NCBI RefSeq assembly: GCF_947499295.1
Contig: NZ_CANMNP010000011.1
Coordinates: forward strand, 124,001 to 188,000
DNA: 64,000 nucleotides
From: an uncultured Roseibium sp.
GTDB taxonomy: Bacteria; Pseudomonadota; Alphaproteobacteria; Rhizobiales; Stappiaceae
Reading direction: 5' to 3'
Part shown: positions 63,979 to 64,000 of the stretch, piece by piece
How positions within the stretch are numbered: the stretch's first letter is position 1
Layout: every line of letters starts with the position of its first letter
Notes under the pieces: model-generated
Database searches by the model: none
Told to the model about the DNA's origin: nothing
What the model saw: the letters and a program-made list of their open reading frames with translations, nothing else
Translations under genes and position numbers: made by a program

Positions 63979-64000
63979 CTAACTCGGGATCGAACCGGCA
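63979..64000 (-). CDS. 3' end of an upstream gene, probably of the same ATPase operon
   Basis: Only the last six codons (AGSIPS) and a TAG stop are visible on the minus strand. The frame is chosen because its stop lies 9 bases before the subunit E start with the ribosome site between. In comparable operons this would be subunit K or I, but the fragment is too short to tell. Confidence 0.3.

Noticed and set aside
1-64000. CRISPR arrays, tRNA or rRNA genes, insertion sequences, phage genes
   Set aside because: No direct-repeat arrays, tRNA arm patterns, transposase or integrase motifs or terminal inverted repeats were seen on reading both strands.

Overview
The window looks like chromosomal DNA from a marine-type alphaproteobacterium. 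The evidence is the moderately high GC content, a GAAC-N7-GAAC LexA box of the alphaproteobacterial type, MmcB, DUF1176 and DUF2269 proteins, and xyl, soe and pre gene sets of alphaproteobacterial layout. A Stappiaceae-like organism (Roseibium/Labrenzia) is my best guess, but this is inference. I see no rRNA, tRNA, insertion sequence, phage gene or CRISPR array.

Layout. (1) 1-3661, minus strand: a tightly overlapping acyl-CoA-type operon (AMP-dependent ligase, SDR, MaoC hydratase, nitronate-monooxygenase-like protein that runs off the left edge). (2) 3845-15745: a surface polysaccharide region with glycosyltransferases, a sulfotransferase, an FkbM methyltransferase and a seven-gene plus-strand cassette that should make a CDP-linked 6-deoxyhexose carrying a C-methyl branch. 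(3) 15765-26789: housekeeping and catabolic genes: a YegS-like lipid kinase, gcdH with a divergent LysR regulator, an N-formylglutamate amidohydrolase-like protein with an acidic tail, a class V aminotransferase, a two-domain PPK2, a DedA-PAP2-LssY_C fusion and a DUF1176 protein. (4) 26917-32407: a sulfide/persulfide operon (two YeeE/YedE proteins, an Blh-type dioxygenase, a DUF442-SQR fusion, a SulP permease) behind a promoter whose -10 is covered by an SqrR/BigR-like operator. (5) 33044-35371: a LexA-boxed mmcB, photolyase and DUF2256 set. (6) 35396-46200: the xylose operon xylFHGBA with divergent ROK-type xylR, which overlaps genes for a di-heme c-type oxidoreductase and a CRTAC1/FG-GAP protein. 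(7) 46962-49825: preTA (dihydropyrimidine dehydrogenase) behind a RutR-like box. (8) 49894-51959: a BCCT transporter and two small genes. (9) 51973-58292: soeABC-type cytoplasmic sulfite dehydrogenase followed by an SDR-DoxX-like protein and a DUF2269 protein. (10) 58529-60676: an NMT1-type solute-binding protein with a second, near-perfect RutR-like box, divergent from an iodotyrosine-deiodinase-like nitroreductase. (11) 60684-64000: part of a V/A-type ATPase operon (A, DUF2764-like, E).

How the parts connect. The two RutR-like boxes tie preTA and the distant binding protein into one pyrimidine regulon. The sulfide operon (sulfide to persulfide to sulfite) and the soe operon (sulfite to sulfate), together with SulP, could form one oxidation route from sulfide to sulfate. 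The xylR-DHOR-CRTAC1 overlap suggests that a sugar-responsive repressor is co-made with an exported redox pair. Start codons were chosen from ribosome binding sites and overlaps, so several genes are shorter than their longest open frame.
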